Below, piece after piece: positions 40,026 through 48,465 of a stretch of DNA of 64,000 bases. Position 1 is the first letter of the stretch. Each line of letters starts with the position of its first letter. Under the pieces are notes generated by a model. The model had not been told where the DNA came from. It saw only the letters and a list, made by a program, of their open reading frames with translations, and made no database searches. This DNA comes from Microbacterium saperdae. Lineage in GTDB: Bacteria; Actinomycetota; Actinomycetes; Actinomycetales; Microbacteriaceae. The stretch spans positions 372,001 through 436,000 of the forward strand of contig NZ_VFOX01000001.1 in assembly GCF_006716345.1 (NCBI RefSeq). The letters are read 5' to 3'. Made by a program: the position numbers and the translations under genes.

Positions 40026-41432
40026 TCATCGCGCCGCGGGCACCGGACCTCCCGGGGCAGGGGCCGGCACGTCGACGGCTTCGGCCGGGTTGCGCCGGAT
40101 GCCGATCCACGAGACCACGCCGCCGAGCACGAGGAGCGCCGCGGTGACCCAGGCGGCGTTGTGGAAGCCGTCGAGATCGAGCGATCCGCCGACGATGGTC
40201 GACAGCATCGCGACCACCAGCAGTCCCGCCACGCGTGCGATGGCGTTGTTCACGGCGGAGGCGATGCCGGAGTGCGTCTCGTCGATCGCCCCGAGGATCG
40301 CCGCGGTCAGCGGAGCGACGGTGAGCGAGAGCCCGAGACCCATCACGATCATGGCCGGGAGCACCTGCCACCAGTAGGAGAACTCGGCCGAGACCAGCAA
40401 CAGCAGTAGAGCGCCCGCCGCCATCAGTAGCGGGCCGACCGTCATGAAGATACGGGGGCCGAAGCGTCCGGCCCACTGACCGGCGCGGGAGCTGACGAGG
40501 ATCATCAGGATCGTCATGGGCAGGCTCGCAAGGCCCGCGGCGGTTGCCGAGAGTCCTGCGCCCTGTTGCAGGTAGACGCCGATCACGAAGCCGCTGAGCG
40601 ACAGCGCGGCGTAGACGAACAGGGTGGCGAGGTTGCCCCAGCCGAAGTCGCGCACCCGGAACAGCCACAGCGGCATGAGCGGAGACGACGAGCGCTGCTG
40701 GCGCAGCAGGAACCAGGCGAACAGCGCGGCGCCGCCGATGCCGGGGATCCAGATGGCGGGAGAACCCCAGCCGAGATTGGGCTGTTCGATGAGCGCGAAG
40801 ACGACAGCGCCGAGCCCGATCGCGCACAGGGCGCCGCTCCACCAGTCGACGCGCACGCCGCGTGGATGCTCCGGCAGGTGGAGCCGGGCGAGCAGCAGCA
40901 GGGTGATGCCGATCGGGATGACGTTGATCAGGAAGACGAAGCGCCACGAGAGGTAGTCGACGAACAGGCCGCCCAGGAGCGGTCCCACCAGCTGGGCGCC
41001 GGTCGTGAAAGCGGTCCACACCCCGATCGCCCTGGCCTGCACGCCGGAACGCATGGTGGCGGTGATCAGGGCGAGGGAGCTCGGTACCAGCAGCGCGCCG
41101 GCCGCACCCTGCGCCGCACGCGAGATGATCAGCATGAGGGGATCGATCGAGGCGGCCACCGCGATCGAGGCGATTCCGAAGGAGATCAGGCCCACCCGCA
41201 TCACGACCACTCGGCCGTAGGCGTCGGAGACGGATCCCGCGAGCAGGATCAACGCACTCAGAGTGATGAGGTACGAGTCCACGACCCACTGCTGGGTGGT
41301 GATGCCGCCACCGAGTTCACGGCTGATCGCGGGCAGGGCGACGGTGACGACCGTGCCGTCGAGGAAGGTCACGAACGAGGCGAGCACGGCGATCGAGATC
41401 ACGAGCCGCTGGAGAGGGGCGAAGGAGGCCAC
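40026..41432 (-). CDS. DHA2-type MFS exporter (EmrB/QacA-like)
   Basis: This 468-residue permease has about 14 transmembrane helices. It carries the N-terminal motif FLDGTVVTVALPAIS typical of DHA2 drug:H+ antiporters, GSVSDAYGRVVVMRVG (motif A) and RAAQGAAGALLVPSSLALI (motif C region). It probably exports a toxic compound. No linked regulator is visible, and its neighbours do not suggest a substrate. Confidence 0.9.
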   Translation of the reverse strand: MASFAPLQRLVISIAVLASFVTFLDGTVVTVALPAISRELGGGITTQQWVVDSYLITLSALILLAGSVSDAYGRVVVMRVGLISFGIASIAVAASIDPLMLIISRAAQGAAGALLVPSSLALITATMRSGVQARAIGVWTAFTTGAQLVGPLLGGLFVDYLSWRFVFLINVIPIGITLLLLARLHLPEHPRGVRVDWWSGALCAIGLGAVVFALIEQPNLGWGSPAIWIPGIGGAALFAWFLLRQQRSSSPLMPLWLFRVRDFGWGNLATLFVYAALSLSGFVIGVYLQQGAGLSATAAGLASLPMTILMILVSSRAGQWAGRFGPRIFMTVGPLLMAAGALLLLLVSAEFSYWWQVLPAMIVMGLGLSLTVAPLTAAILGAIDETHSGIASAVNNAIARVAGLLVVAMLSTIVGGSLDLDGFHNAAWVTAALLVLGGVVSWIGIRRNPAEAVDVPAPAPGGPVPAAR

Positions 41433-41482
41433 AGCCTGACCCTACTCTCGGCTGAGGACACCGGGGGCGGAGGACGCGTCGG

Positions 41483-42557
41483 CTACGCGGACGCCTCCGA
41501 TGTGCCCCGACGGTACAGTTGCCGCAGCCCCTCGAGCCCGGCTCGGGCGAAGGCCCGCCGCTGGCGTGCGGCACCGGTGCCGTCGGAGCGGATGCGCGCC
41601 ATCCGCTCTTCCACGAATGCGCGATCGTCGGACTCGTCCAGCGCGGGTCGGATGGCGTCGAGCAGCCGGGATGCCGCTGTCCACGCCTCCACGACCTCGT
41701 CGGAGGCGGGGTGCAGGATCCGTGCGCTCATCCCGTGCCGTGCCGCTGTCCACAGCGATGCGTCGATGGCGTCGATCTCGAGGCTCGACCACGAGGCATC
41801 ATCCGTGGGCGATCGCGCGCACCAGCGCCGCCGCGAGCAGGCTGTCTTCGGGATCGAGCTGCGCATCGAAGACCCGGACCTCGACGGTCGGGAAGCGCTC
41901 CGAGATCCGCACGGCCCAGGAGAGCGAAGCGGGCTCGCCGATGGCGCCGAGCGTCACGAGCTGGTCGATGTGCGCCCGATAGTCGTCGATGCCGCGGAAG
42001 TGCGGCGGACACCACGAGGAAGGGAGACGTCGGATCAGGATGCTGCGCCAGCTGTCGTAGCCCGAATCGAGGCCGTCCGCGAACGGGCTGTTCCCGCTGA
42101 GGGCGAGGAGGAGGGGGAGCCAGCCGCGGATGCGGTTGAGGACAGGCACCCGCTCGGCCTCGTCCGGCACCTCCACGTGCACGTGCAGACCGTTGACCTC
42201 GTGCCCTCGGGTGATGTGGTTCAGCAGCGCGGCGACCTCGTCATAGTGCGGCGAGGCCGAGACCTCGACGGTGCCCGTGGTCGCGAACGGCGTGCCCGTG
42301 GATGCGGCGACGGCACCGCTCGCTGCGGCATGCCGGGCGATCGCACGGCGCAGGCCGCGCAGCTGCGCGAGGGCCTCGGCGCGTGTCCGCAGCGGATCCG
42401 TCGCGCACTCGACCTGACAGGTGAGGTACTCGGGCATCACACGCCCCGCCGCCGGGGAGGTCTCCATCCGCCGCCGCGCATCCGCGGAGATCGCGGTCGG
42501 CACCAGGGACTCGCCCTCGAGGAGGATGAACTCCTCTTCGATCCCGAACCGCGCCAT
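41483..42557 (-). pseudogene. Glutamate-cysteine ligase-like (YbdK/GCS2) gene with frameshift
   Basis: The first part (42557-41799, 252 residues) begins ARFGIEEEF, the glutamate-binding motif of GCS2/YbdK carboxylate-amine ligases. It contains NGLHVHVEVP, SYDSWRSILIRRLPSSW-type landmarks (present as GYDSW and RLPSSW) and VRVFDAQLDPEDSLLAAALVRAI, then stops. The expected C-terminal part continues in a +1 shifted frame (DDASWSSLEIDAIDASLWTA, HGMSARILHP, GTGAARQRR) down to 41483. The shift occurs around 41800-41830, at a short CCC/GG-rich sequence, and amounts to one extra base or two missing ones. Either the gene is recently broken, this is a sequencing error, or a frameshift is used. Confidence 0.85.
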
Positions 42558-42566
42558 CAGGGGCGC

Positions 42567-42833
42567 CTAGTGGTTCCGGAGCGCGGAGATCAGTTCCGCC
42601 TTGCGCATGCCGCTGTATCCGCTCAGACCGAGCTCCTTCGCGCGGCTGCGCAGCTCCGCGACCGTCCAGTCCTCGTAGTCTCCGTGCTCGCCGCCGCGTC
42701 GGCCGACCGTGCTGCGTCCGTCTCTCGCGGCGGCATTGGAGATGCGCGCGGCCTTCTCCTTCGAGGCGCCGTCGTCGCGAAGCTCCTCGTACAGCTCCGG
42801 GTCCTTCAGTGAGTTGTTCCGTCGTCCTGGCAT
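42567..42833 (-). CDS. Small Rho-N/SAP-like domain protein
   Basis: This 88-residue protein has two parts. The first starts [21 protein letters not shown] with [13 protein letters not shown], as in small actinobacterial DUF7218-type proteins. The second, [21 protein letters not shown] with a terminal [10 protein letters not shown], is a Rho-termination-factor N-terminal or SAP-type helix-extended-loop-helix nucleic-acid-binding fold. A role in DNA or RNA binding under stress is plausible. The start ATG at 42833 is used rather than 42842, which would add three residues. Confidence 0.75.
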   Translation of the reverse strand: MPGRRNNSLKDPELYEELRDDGASKEKAARISNAAARDGRSTVGRRGGEHGDYEDWTVAELRSRAKELGLSGYSGMRKAELISALRNH

Positions 42834-42957
42834 CGCCGTCATCCTCTCAATGGCATCTCAGGGGTGTCCACGTCAACCCCCTCCCCAGGATCGGACGGGC
42901 GCCACTACCGTGGTGAACTGCAATCGGGGTGCCCAGCCCCGGAAGAAGGGAAGACCG

Positions 42958-43122
42958 ATGAACATCCTCCTCATCATCGTCATCGTCATCGCCGTGATCC
43001 TCGCGATCACCGGCGGACTGGTCCAGTCGCTGCAGTTCCTGCTCTGGGTCGGACTGGTCCTGCTGGCGATCGCTGTGATCGCGTGGTTGATCCGGAGCAT
43101 CTCCGGGAGCCGCAAGGTCTGA
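42958..43122 (+). CDS. Small hydrophobic membrane protein
   Basis: This 54-residue protein has two hydrophobic helices separated by a short loop (Q-S-L-Q) and a basic tail (RSISGSRKV). Upstream GAAGAAGGGAAG gives a good ribosome binding site. Tiny two-helix proteins of this type often sit beside CsbD-type stress genes in Microbacteriaceae, as here, where the csbD-like gene is convergent. The function is unknown. Confidence 0.7.
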   Translation: MNILLIIVIVIAVILAITGGLVQSLQFLLWVGLVLLAIAVIAWLIRSISGSRKV

Positions 43123-43168
43123 CCTCAGCTGTGGGTCCGCCGGATGGCGGGCCCCCTCCTGAATCACG

Positions 43169-43215
43169 ATTCAAGGAGTGAGACCCGCCATCGGCGAAGG
43201 TCTCACTCCTTGAAT
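43169..43215. terminator. 17-bp perfect inverted repeat shared by convergent genes
   Basis: ATTCAAGGAGTGAGACC (43169-43185) pairs perfectly with 43199-43215 around a 13-base loop. The right arm is the 3' end and stop codon of the CsbD-like gene, so the left arm is an inverted copy of the coding end. An overlapping stem GATGGCGGG/CCCGCCATC (43143-43151/43184-43192) could compete. It should terminate both transcripts. Confidence 0.8.
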
Positions 43216-43409
43216 GCGTCTCGGACGTTCTCGCCCGCCTTCTCGGCGGCATCCTTCACATCCTGGCCGGCCTGCTTCGCGGAGGCCTTGACCTGATCCG
43301 CTCGGCCCTCGGCCTCGAGCTTCTCGTTGTCGGTCACCTTCCCGACGTTCTCCTTGACCTTGCCTGCAGCCTTCTCGGCAGCGTTCTTGATGTCGTCTGC
43401 AACGCTCAT
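43203..43409 (-). CDS. CsbD-family stress-response protein
   Basis: This 68-residue hydrophilic helical protein has the CsbD pattern: SVADDIKNAAEKAAGKVKENVGK, then TDNEKLEAEGRADQ and a repeat KASAKQAGQDVKDAAEKAG. In Bacillus the family is induced by the general stress sigma factor, with unknown biochemical role. Ribosome binding site GAGAGGAA is upstream. Its last codons and stop lie within the 17-bp inverted repeat. Confidence 0.9.
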   Translation of the reverse strand: MSVADDIKNAAEKAAGKVKENVGKVTDNEKLEAEGRADQVKASAKQAGQDVKDAAEKAGENVRDAFKE

Positions 43410-43719
43410 GGCGTGTTCCTCTCCTCGAAGGGTCGATGGGACTGCCACCCTCGCATCGTGCCGCGACTCCGGCCACGGGATTGACAACGGACGCCTGCCG
43501 TGACAGTGCGTCGTGCGCGACCGGCGCCATGTTCCGCGAGACTGGGAACGACCGTCCCCGAAGGCGGTCCGGCCGCTCGACGCCCGACCCGTGTGCGTCG
43601 TCGCTGCCGTGTGCACAACACATTCATGTCCCTCCGGCATGGGTTGTCGACCCATGGCTGCGCGGTGACAGGACTGTCCACACTGAGCTATCGCACACAA
43701 CACGACAGGACGGAGTGTC
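43410..43719. other. Intergenic stretch upstream of csbD-like and solA-like genes
   Basis: About 310 bases between divergent promoters. A TTGACA is visible at about 43483-43488 on the plus strand, but no well-spaced -10 follows. ACAGGACGGAGTG just before 43720 can act as the ribosome binding site of the solA-like gene. No convincing ORF, repeat or RNA gene is seen. Confidence 0.4.
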
Positions 43720-44844
43720 ATGGAGACCTTTGAGGTGGCAGTGGTGGGGATGGGTGCGCTGGGCAGCGCGGCCGCGTATCACCTGGCTCGCCGCGGAGCA
43801 CGTGTCGTCGCCTTCGAGCAGTACGAGCTCGGACACGTGCGCGGCGCCTCGCACGACACCTCGCGCATCGTGCGCACCTCCTACGGCGCTCCCGAGTACG
43901 TGCGCCTCGCACAGTCCGCCTACCGCGACTGGGCCGACCTCGAGCAGGAGTCCGGCGAGCATCTGCTCACCATCACCGGGGGAGTGATCTTCCTCCCGAC
44001 GGACGGCCCCTACTCCGCCTCCGACTTCACCTCCGCACTCACCGAGTGCGACGTGCCGCACGAGCTCCTCGCCCCGGCCGAGGTGCACGCGCGCTGGCCG
44101 CAGTTCCACATCCCCGAGAACGTCGAGACCGTCTACACGCCCGACTCCGGCATCGCCCACGCCTCCCGCACCGTCGCCACGCTGCAGCTGCGTGCCAGGG
44201 CGCTCGGCGCCGACATCCGCGATCGCACCACGGTCGAGGCGCTGGAGCCGGATGGCGACGGCGTTATCGTCCGCACCGCGAACGGCGCGGTCCGCGCGAA
44301 CAAGGTCATCGTCGCCGCCGACGCGTGGACCAACACGCTGCTCGAACCGCTCGGCGCCGCCATCCCGCTCGACATCATGCAGGAGCAGGTCACCTATTTC
44401 CGCCCGGAGGACCCGGAGCCGCTCGCCTCCGATCGCCTCCCGGTATGGATCTGGGAGGACGACGAGTGCTTCTACGGCTTCCCGACCTTCGGAGAGCCCA
44501 CGGTCAAGGCCGCGCGCGACGTGTCGGAGAACCGGATGACACCGGCGGAGCGCACCTTCGTCCCCTCTCGGGAGCTCGCCGACGAGCTGGGCGTGTTCGT
44601 GCACGGACTGCTCCCCGCCGCCGGGCCCGAGCTGCGCACCGTGACCTGCCAGTACGCGCTGACACCCGACCGCCGCTTCGTGCTCGGACCGCTCTCGGAG
44701 CACCCCGACATCATCGTTGCGCTGTCGGCAGGGCACGGCTTCAAGTTCACCCCCGCGTTCGGTCGGATCTTGTCCGAACTCGCGCTGGACGGCGAGACCC
44801 CGGACGACATCTCCGCGTTCGCCGCTCCCGCTCTGACCCGCTGA
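43720..44844 (+). CDS. solA: SolA-like N-methyl amino acid oxidase (sarcosine oxidase family)
   Basis: This 374-residue FAD enzyme starts EVAVVGMGALGSAAAYHLARRG (the ADP-binding fold), with ARVVAFEQ at strand 2, GGVIFLP, and ATLQLRARALGADIRD. The motif TCQYALTPDRRFVLG contains the Cys that anchors FAD covalently in monomeric sarcosine oxidase and N-methyltryptophan oxidase. It ends SAGHGFKFTPAFGRIL, typical of the family. The reaction demethylates N-methyl amino acids, yielding formaldehyde and H2O2, which would suit hxlAB 11 kb away. It lies upstream of the peptide-type transporter; cotranscription is possible. Confidence 0.85.
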   Translation: METFEVAVVGMGALGSAAAYHLARRGARVVAFEQYELGHVRGASHDTSRIVRTSYGAPEYVRLAQSAYRDWADLEQESGEHLLTITGGVIFLPTDGPYSASDFTSALTECDVPHELLAPAEVHARWPQFHIPENVETVYTPDSGIAHASRTVATLQLRARALGADIRDRTTVEALEPDGDGVIVRTANGAVRANKVIVAADAWTNTLLEPLGAAIPLDIMQEQVTYFRPEDPEPLASDRLPVWIWEDDECFYGFPTFGEPTVKAARDVSENRMTPAERTFVPSRELADELGVFVHGLLPAAGPELRTVTCQYALTPDRRFVLGPLSEHPDIIVALSAGHGFKFTPAFGRILSELALDGETPDDISAFAAPALTR

Positions 44845-44888
44845 TCCGCCACGGCTTCCCGACAGCCGCTGATATGGAGGTTTCACCC

Positions 44889-44981
44889 ATGACGCACCTG
44901 GTTCGCTGGGTCGAAGCACCGTTATCGGTGGGCGACCGTCTCGATACCGTGACGACTATGTCACCGAAGACGGGCTGCTGA
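44889..44981 (+). CDS. Short leader ORF upstream of ABC transporter
   Basis: A 30-codon ORF (starts MTHLVRWVEAPL) has a good Shine-Dalgarno, GGAGG at 44876-44880, and its TGA directly abuts the ATG of the permease gene (TGAATG). The permease has no ribosome binding site of its own, so translation of this ORF probably drives permease translation by coupling. The peptide matches no family that I know. It may be a leader peptide or only a translational enhancer. Confidence 0.55.
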   Translation: MTHLVRWVEAPLSVGDRLDTVTTMSPKTGC

Positions 44982-45932
44982 ATGGCGCGCTACATCCTCA
45001 CGCGGGTGCTGTCATCCCTGTTCGTGCTGTTCGTGCTGTCGGTCCTCGTGTTCTCGATGGTCCGCATCATCCCCGGCGACCCGCTCGCGTCGTTCGCGGA
45101 CCCGGCCAACCCGGACCCGGCCGCGCTGGACGCGCTGCGCCACGAGCTCGGACTCGACCAGCCCGCCATCACCCAGTACTTCGTCTGGTTGGGTGGGGTG
45201 CTGCGCGGCGACTTCGGTGCGGCGATCACCGTTCCCGGGCAGGTGTCCGACATGATCGCGACCCGCCTGCCGCTCAGCCTCTCGCTCGCCGTGATGGCCA
45301 CGCTCTTTGGCGTCATCCTCGGTCTGCCCGCCGGCATCCTCGCCGCGACCCGCTGGCGTCGCCCGAGCGATCACATCGTGCGCGGTACCTCGTTCGTGCT
45401 CCTCGCGACGCCGCCGTTCGTGCTCGGTGCCGTGCTGATCCTGGTGAACTCGCTCACCCTGAAGCTGCCATTGGTGGGCTACTCGGGGGCGGCGGGCGAC
45501 CCGCTGCGTGCGATCGGGGTGCTGATCCTGCCGGCGCTGCTGATCGGCATCGTGCTGGCGGCGATCATCGCCCGCTACACTCGCGGCACCCTGCTCGACA
45601 CCCTCGGTCAGGACTTCGTGCGCACGGCGAGGGCGAAGGGCGCCTCGCCCTCGCGCCTGGTCGGGCGGCATGCGCTGCGCAACGCCCTGATCCCGGTGAC
45701 CACGGTCGTCGGCATCGAGCTCGCCGCCCTGGTGGGAGGCACCGTCGTGATCGAGCAGGTGTTCTCGCTCCCCGGAATGGGGCAGCTGCTGCTCACCGGC
45801 ATCCGCAGCTCGGACTACCCCATCATCCAGGCGACCGTCCTGCTGATCGGAGCGGTCTACGTCGCCATCAACTTCATCGTCGATCTGGTCTACCCCCTGA
45901 TCGACCCCCGAGTGAGGGTTCACACGCGATGA
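44982..45932 (+). CDS. Oligopeptide/dipeptide-type ABC permease (DppB-like)
   Basis: This 316-residue protein has six transmembrane helices and the DppB/OppB hallmarks: N-terminal FSMVRIIPGDPL, the cytoplasmic EAA loop FVRTARAKGASPSRLVGRHALRNALIPV and the C-terminal LVYPLIDPRVR. It imports peptides, opines, nickel chelates or similar solutes. Translation begins immediately after the leader ORF stop, and the end overlaps the DppC-like gene by four bases. Confidence 0.93.
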   Translation: MARYILTRVLSSLFVLFVLSVLVFSMVRIIPGDPLASFADPANPDPAALDALRHELGLDQPAITQYFVWLGGVLRGDFGAAITVPGQVSDMIATRLPLSLSLAVMATLFGVILGLPAGILAATRWRRPSDHIVRGTSFVLLATPPFVLGAVLILVNSLTLKLPLVGYSGAAGDPLRAIGVLILPALLIGIVLAAIIARYTRGTLLDTLGQDFVRTARAKGASPSRLVGRHALRNALIPVTTVVGIELAALVGGTVVIEQVFSLPGMGQLLLTGIRSSDYPIIQATVLLIGAVYVAINFIVDLVYPLIDPRVRVHTR

Positions 45933-46897
45933 CTGTCACCCGCGAACTCGCCCTGGCCTCGACCGCTGGTCGTCGCCGTCGCCGCCCGCACCTCGGTCCG
46001 TCGTTCTGGGCCGGGGCCGGCATCCTCGCCGGCATCCTGCTGCTGGCCGGATGGATGAGCCTGTGGCCGCCGTACGACCCGCTGGCCACCGCCGGTCCGC
46101 CGATGTCAGGGCCCTCGGCGGCGAACTGGCTCGGCACCGACAACCTCGGTCGCGACACGTTCACGCGTCTCGCGTTGGCCGCCCGCACCAGCCTGATCAT
46201 CTCCGGCGCCGGCGCGCTGCTCGGTGCGATCGTCGGCACCACGCTGGGCCTGATCGCCGGCTACGTCGGCGGATGGGTGGATGCGGTCATCATGCGCATC
46301 GTCGACGCGCTGCTTGCACTGCCGGCCATCCTGGTCGCCCTGGTCGTCGGCGTCGTGATCGGCAACGGCGCGGGCCCGCTGATCCTGGCGCTCGGTCTGG
46401 TGTTCGCCCCCGGCTTCGCCCGCGTCATGCGCGCTCCGGTGATCGCGATGCGCGACCGCGACTTCGTGCTCGCCGCGCGCCTGTCCGGAGTGCGAGGCCC
46501 GCGGATCGTGCTGGAGCACCTGCTCCCCAACGTGCTGACGCCGCTGTTCGTGCAGTTCGCATCGGTCGCCTCGCAGATCGTGCTGATCGAGGCAGCGCTC
46601 AGCTACCTCGGCCAGGGCGTGCAGGCACCGGAACCCTCCGCCGGTCGCATGATCAGCGAGTTCACGCGATTCATGCAGGTGCAGCCGCTCCTGATCATCC
46701 TGCCGTCACTGGTCATCATCCTGCTCTCCGCCGCGTGGAACCTGCTCGCCGACGGACTGCAGGACTGGCTCGCCCCACGGCGGGAACCCGCCTTCTCGCT
46801 CGGCCGGAAACGTGCCGACCGGGCGCCGAAGAACAGCTCCACCCGAGAGAACAGCACCACCCGAGGCACCACCCACACAGAAGAGAGTCAGCTATGA
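45929..46897 (+). CDS. Oligopeptide/dipeptide-type ABC permease (DppC-like)
   Basis: This 322-residue permease has the characteristic early motif SAANWLGTDNLGRDTFTRLALAARTSL and the EAA loop region RDRDFVLAARLSG. It forms the heterodimeric channel with the DppB-like protein. Its last 35 or so residues (after DWLAPRR) are a hydrophilic Arg/Thr/Ser-rich tail not usual in the family. Its TGA overlaps the ATG of the binding-protein gene. Confidence 0.93.
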   Translation: MTVTRELALASTAGRRRRRPHLGPSFWAGAGILAGILLLAGWMSLWPPYDPLATAGPPMSGPSAANWLGTDNLGRDTFTRLALAARTSLIISGAGALLGAIVGTTLGLIAGYVGGWVDAVIMRIVDALLALPAILVALVVGVVIGNGAGPLILALGLVFAPGFARVMRAPVIAMRDRDFVLAARLSGVRGPRIVLEHLLPNVLTPLFVQFASVASQIVLIEAALSYLGQGVQAPEPSAGRMISEFTRFMQVQPLLIILPSLVIILLSAAWNLLADGLQDWLAPRREPAFSLGRKRADRAPKNSSTRENSTTRGTTHTEESQL

Positions 46898-48465
46898 AGA
46901 AGCCATACCTCTACGGCGCGGCGGTCATCGTCGCCGGCGCCCTGGCGCTCACCGGTTGTACGTCCGGAGGCGAGACCCCGAGCAACGGCGCGGAGGGCGA
47001 GCCCGTCGCCGGCGGCACGTTGACCTGGGGCGTCCCCGCGGAGCCCTCCGCCGGCGGCATCGACCCGATGGTCGCGACAGCGGTCGCGGCCGAGATCATC
47101 GACGCGATCGCCTACGACACCCTGCTCACGCGCGATGACGACGGCACCGTGAACCCGGCGCTGGCGACCGAGTGGGAGCAGCCCGACGAGCTCACCTGGG
47201 TGTTCCAGCTCCGCGACGACGTGACCTTCGCCGACGGCAGCCCCTTCGATGCCTCCGACGTCGTGTACTCGTTCGAGACGCGCAAGGACGGCGGCTCGAA
47301 CGCCACCTACCTCGCCAACATGGAGAGCGTGGAAGCCACCGGCGACTACGAGGTGACATTCCACTTCACTCAGCCCGACGGCACGTTCCTCGACGCCGTC
47401 TCCGCCCGCCAGACCTTCTTCATCGTGAGCGAAGAGGGTTACGGCAAGGCGACGGAGGAGGAGCGCCAGACGCAGACCTTCGGCACCGGTGCCTTCCAGG
47501 TCTCCGAATGGTCGCAGGGCGTCAGCGTCACGCTCGACAAGAACGACGACTACTGGGGCGAGGCCCCGAACCTCGACTCGATCGTCTTCGAGCTCTACCC
47601 CGACGAGAGCACGCTGCTCGCCGCCGTGCAGCAGGGCAGTGTGCAGGCCGCATCGTTCATCGACGGCAGCCTGGCGAACCAGGCCGAGTCCTCCGGGTTC
47701 ACGCTCGGCGACCCGCCCTTCCGTCAGAACCTCGCGATCTACATCAACCCGGAGGCGGGCCCCCTCGCCGACGTGAACGTGCGTCGTGCCTTCTCGCTCG
47801 CCCTCGACCGGCAGGCTCTGGTCGACACCGCGATGCTCGGCAACGCGGGTATCTCGTTCGTGCCGCCGGCCGGCGACCCGGGTGCCCCCGACGCCGCCGA
47901 CCTGCCGTACTACACGCGCGACGTCGACGCGGCCAAGAAGCTCCTCGAAGAGGCCGGACAGCCGAACCCCGAGATCACGCTCAGCTACATGGGCGACGTG
48001 GCGCAGTCGCACCACCCGGTCTACGAGATGATGCAGCAGCAGCTGGCCGAGGCGGGCATCACGCTGAACCTCAAGGCGACGCCGCTGTCGGAGATCGCAC
48101 CGATCTTCACCACCGGTGAGTCCTGGACCGACCTGGTCGCGATCCCGGGCAGCCCCCGCGCATCGGCCGCCTTCTACCTGCAGCCCGTGCTGCTCGAGGG
48201 AGGCGTGTACAACCACTGGGACGGCAACCCCGACGCCGACAAGGCCCGTGAGCTGCTGACGCAGGCCATGGCCGCCGCGACGCCCGAGGAGTACAACGAC
48301 CTCATCGACCAGCTGGCCGAGGAGACCGCAGAGCAGGTGCTGGAGATCGTGCCGGCCGCCGTGCCGGTGTACTTCGAGGTCTGGGATGCGAACAAGCTGC
48401 ACGGATACGAGAGCGACGCGTTCTACTCCCGTTCCCTGCTCGACTCGGCCTGGTTGACCGAATGA
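46894..48465 (+). CDS. Oligopeptide-type ABC substrate-binding lipoprotein
   Basis: This 523-residue protein has a lipoprotein signal with lipobox L-T-G-C. The family SBP_bac_5 region includes IIDAIAYDTLLTRDDDGTVNPALATEWEQ, DVTFADGSPFDASDVVYSFE, VRRAFSLALDRQALV, and DVDAAKKLLEEAG. Its ligand is unknown; such proteins take peptides, opines, glycosides or amino-acid derivatives. Overlaps at both ends (ATGA) show tight operon organisation. Confidence 0.92.
   Translation: MKKPYLYGAAVIVAGALALTGCTSGGETPSNGAEGEPVAGGTLTWGVPAEPSAGGIDPMVATAVAAEIIDAIAYDTLLTRDDDGTVNPALATEWEQPDELTWVFQLRDDVTFADGSPFDASDVVYSFETRKDGGSNATYLANMESVEATGDYEVTFHFTQPDGTFLDAVSARQTFFIVSEEGYGKATEEERQTQTFGTGAFQVSEWSQGVSVTLDKNDDYWGEAPNLDSIVFELYPDESTLLAAVQQGSVQAASFIDGSLANQAESSGFTLGDPPFRQNLAIYINPEAGPLADVNVRRAFSLALDRQALVDTAMLGNAGISFVPPAGDPGAPDAADLPYYTRDVDAAKKLLEEAGQPNPEITLSYMGDVAQSHHPVYEMMQQQLAEAGITLNLKATPLSEIAPIFTTGESWTDLVAIPGSPRASAAFYLQPVLLEGGVYNHWDGNPDADKARELLTQAMAAATPEEYNDLIDQLAEETAEQVLEIVPAAVPVYFEVWDANKLHGYESDAFYSRSLLDSAWLTE

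Noticed and set aside
41483..41866. Separate small gene downstream of the ligase
   Set aside because: Its sequence from about 41830 continues the GCS2 family pattern, while its first 20 or so codons are out-of-frame ligase coding; treated as part of the frameshifted gene.
40566..42812. 748-codon ORF antisense to the DHA2 exporter and the ligase gene
   Set aside because: Translation looks like a shadow frame with no domain; the opposite strand carries family-matching genes.
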